From Gluconacetobacter dulcium (GTDB lineage: Bacteria; Pseudomonadota; Alphaproteobacteria; Acetobacterales; Acetobacteraceae), in assembly GCF_014174165.1 (NCBI RefSeq), contig NZ_JABEQN010000028.1, forward strand, positions 1-54,175: 54,175 bases of DNA, read 5' to 3'. The position numbers and the translations under genes are program-made. The notes beneath the pieces were generated by a model, which saw only the letters and a list, made by a program, of their open reading frames with translations, had not been told where the DNA came from and ran no database searches. Shown here in pieces: positions 53,105-54,175 of this stretch (the first letter of the stretch is position 1; each line of letters starts with the position of its first letter).

Positions 53105-54028
53105 ATGACGCGAGACCTGCTGGATCGTCTGCGCGATGCGATCGAACGGCATTGTGTGAAGCCGAGCACGAACACGCTTCTGCCGGGTCTTCTGCTGTTT
53201 CGCGCCGACGCGCCGACCACGCCCATGGACCTGGTGTATGAACCGCGCTTCTGCGTGATCGTGCAGGGCAGCAAGCAGGTCATGCTGTGCGACCAGACAT
53301 TCGATTACGACGCCAGCAAATATATGGTGACGGCGGTCGATCTGCCTGTGACCAGCCATATCACCCGTGCCAGTGCGGACGAGCCGTATCTGGCGCTATG
53401 CCTGACGCTGGACCCCGTGCAGATTGCCGACGTGCTGCTGGAAATGCAGCACGGGCAGGGCGGAGAGTCGCTGCATTGTTCGCGCTGCATGGTCGTCAGC
53501 GACCTGACGCGGCATATCCTCGACCCCGTGACGCGGCTGGTCGGGTTGCTGGACGAGCCGGGAGACATGGCGTTTCTGCGGGATTCGATCGTGCGGGAAC
53601 TGCTTTATCGCCTGCTGCAAGGACCGCAGGGAGGGGTGTTGCGGCAGATCGCCACCGTCGGCAGCAATCTTTCCCATCTGAACCGGGCGATCGCCTGGAT
53701 CCGCACGCATTATGCACAAGCGTTCGATATCGCGGAGGTCGCGCGACTGGCGGCCATGAGTCCGTCGTCGTTCCACCGTCATTTCCGGGCGGCCACCATG
53801 ATGAGTCCGCTGCAATACCGGACCCGCCTGCGCCTTCAGGAGGCGCGGCGGCAATTGATGAGCGGTGGGGTGGATGCCGCCGAGGCCGGATTTGCGGTGG
53901 GGTATGACAGCCCGTCGCAGTTCAGCCGGGAATATCGGCGGATGTTCGGCAGCCCGCCGGCGAGGGATGCGCAGCGTATCCGCGCGGAAAATGCGATCGG
54001 CGTGCGTGATCTTGCAATGGCGGAATGA
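53105..54028 (+). CDS. AraC-family transcriptional regulator
   Basis: A 307-residue regulator with the AraC_N ligand domain (TNTLLPGLLLFRADAPTTPM, EPRFCVIVQGSKQVMLCDQT) and a C-terminal AraC DNA-binding domain: first helix-turn-helix at about 207-228 (DIAEVARLAAMSPSSFHRHF) and second at about 258-280 (GVDAAEAGFAVGYDSPSQFS). The start ATG 53105 is chosen because GGGAGGG lies 5 bp upstream; GTG 53051 or ATG 53066 in frame would have no ribosome site and would cover the operator repeat. Divergent placement suggests control of the second RND operon in response to a small molecule. Confidence 0.9.
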   Translation: MTRDLLDRLRDAIERHCVKPSTNTLLPGLLLFRADAPTTPMDLVYEPRFCVIVQGSKQVMLCDQTFDYDASKYMVTAVDLPVTSHITRASADEPYLALCLTLDPVQIADVLLEMQHGQGGESLHCSRCMVVSDLTRHILDPVTRLVGLLDEPGDMAFLRDSIVRELLYRLLQGPQGGVLRQIATVGSNLSHLNRAIAWIRTHYAQAFDIAEVARLAAMSPSSFHRHFRAATMMSPLQYRTRLRLQEARRQLMSGGVDAAEAGFAVGYDSPSQFSREYRRMFGSPPARDAQRIRAENAIGVRDLAMAE

Positions 54029-54046
54029 CGTCGCGGGCTGGTTTCC

Positions 54047-54068
54047 CCCCTTTCGGCAATGAAAGGGG
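54047..54068. repeat. hairpin after the AraC gene
   Basis: CCCCTTTC-GGCAAT-GAAAGGGG is a perfect 8-bp inverted repeat 18 bp after the regulator stop. There is no T-run, so it is at best a weak terminator. Confidence 0.45.
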
Positions 54069-54080
54069 CAACTGTGTTGA

Positions 54081-54175
54081 TCATGTGATCTGCAAAGTCT
54101 GACCTTTCTGGATCATGGCATTGAGGATGACGAGAAGCTGGCGTGCGATGGCGATAAGGATGGTCTTGGGTGCCT
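54081..54175 (-). mobile_element. IS110-family transposase, C-terminus, cut by the window edge
   Basis: The minus strand encodes the C-terminal 31 residues of a transposase, APKTILIAIARQLLVILNAM followed by IQKGQTLQIT and a TGA stop at 54081-54083. The pattern KxxLIAIxRxLLxxLNAM is the usual ending of IS110-family DEDD transposases. The rest of the gene and the element ends lie outside the window, so I cannot say whether it is intact. Confidence 0.75.

Overview
The window looks like a chromosomal segment of a GC-rich alphaproteobacterium. The gene content (two RND-first tripartite pumps, sodium:solute symporters, diguanylate cyclases, many IS remnants) and codon use fit acetic acid bacteria (Acetobacteraceae, for example the Gluconacetobacter/Komagataeibacter group). 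That placement is an inference; there is no rRNA or other marker gene here.

Layout. (1) 1-8650: ilvD (branched-chain amino acid synthesis) with a strong terminator, then an RND efflux operon (RND pump, membrane fusion protein, outer-membrane lipoprotein) with overlapping genes and its own terminator. (2) 8680-14300: a decayed zone with a GNAT fragment, an unrecognised gene remnant, an IS3-family transposase fragment ending at a heptamer repeat, a membrane-anchored diguanylate cyclase, and a frameshifted ISL3-family element with perfect 27-bp ends inserted between remnants of two other genes. (3) 14556-18521: a CBS-like/PAS/GGDEF/EAL protein, a phytanoyl-CoA dioxygenase-like enzyme and a DUF1348 protein. 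(4) 18549-24413: a Tat-exported N-terminal-nucleophile hydrolase of the NylC/DmpA family, divergent from DUF3311-symporter-cyanate hydratase genes, followed by a symporter-murQ pair.

(5) 24483-32866: a low-oxygen pyruvate module. It holds a flavin/ferredoxin NAD(P)H oxidoreductase, pyruvate:ferredoxin oxidoreductase, a dihydroorotate dehydrogenase-like protein and a MaoC-phosphotransacetylase fusion. Two palindromes that match the FNR/FixK consensus (TTGACctcgGTCAA and TTGACcgggATCAA) lie ahead of its first and last genes, each with a plausible -10 at the right distance. This is the best evidence for regulation in the window. (6) 32953-40647: an MFS transporter, then a translationally coupled HlyD/RbbA/YhhJ ABC exporter with its own outer-membrane factor.

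(7) 41121-46733: a lower-GC defence island. It has a C5-cytosine methyltransferase overlapping a putative type II restriction endonuclease, then a RloC/PrrC-like ATPase carrying a zinc-hook CxxC and a candidate anticodon-nuclease R-x3-E...H triad, and a ccdAB toxin-antitoxin pair broken by small indels. (8) 46888-54175: a second RND efflux operon on the minus strand, a divergent AraC-family regulator that probably controls it, and the end of an IS110-family transposase at the window edge.

The parts most worth follow-up are the island linking a type II restriction-modification pair to a predicted tRNA anticodon nuclease, and the FNR-type control of a PFOR/Pta module in what is probably an obligately aerobic lineage.
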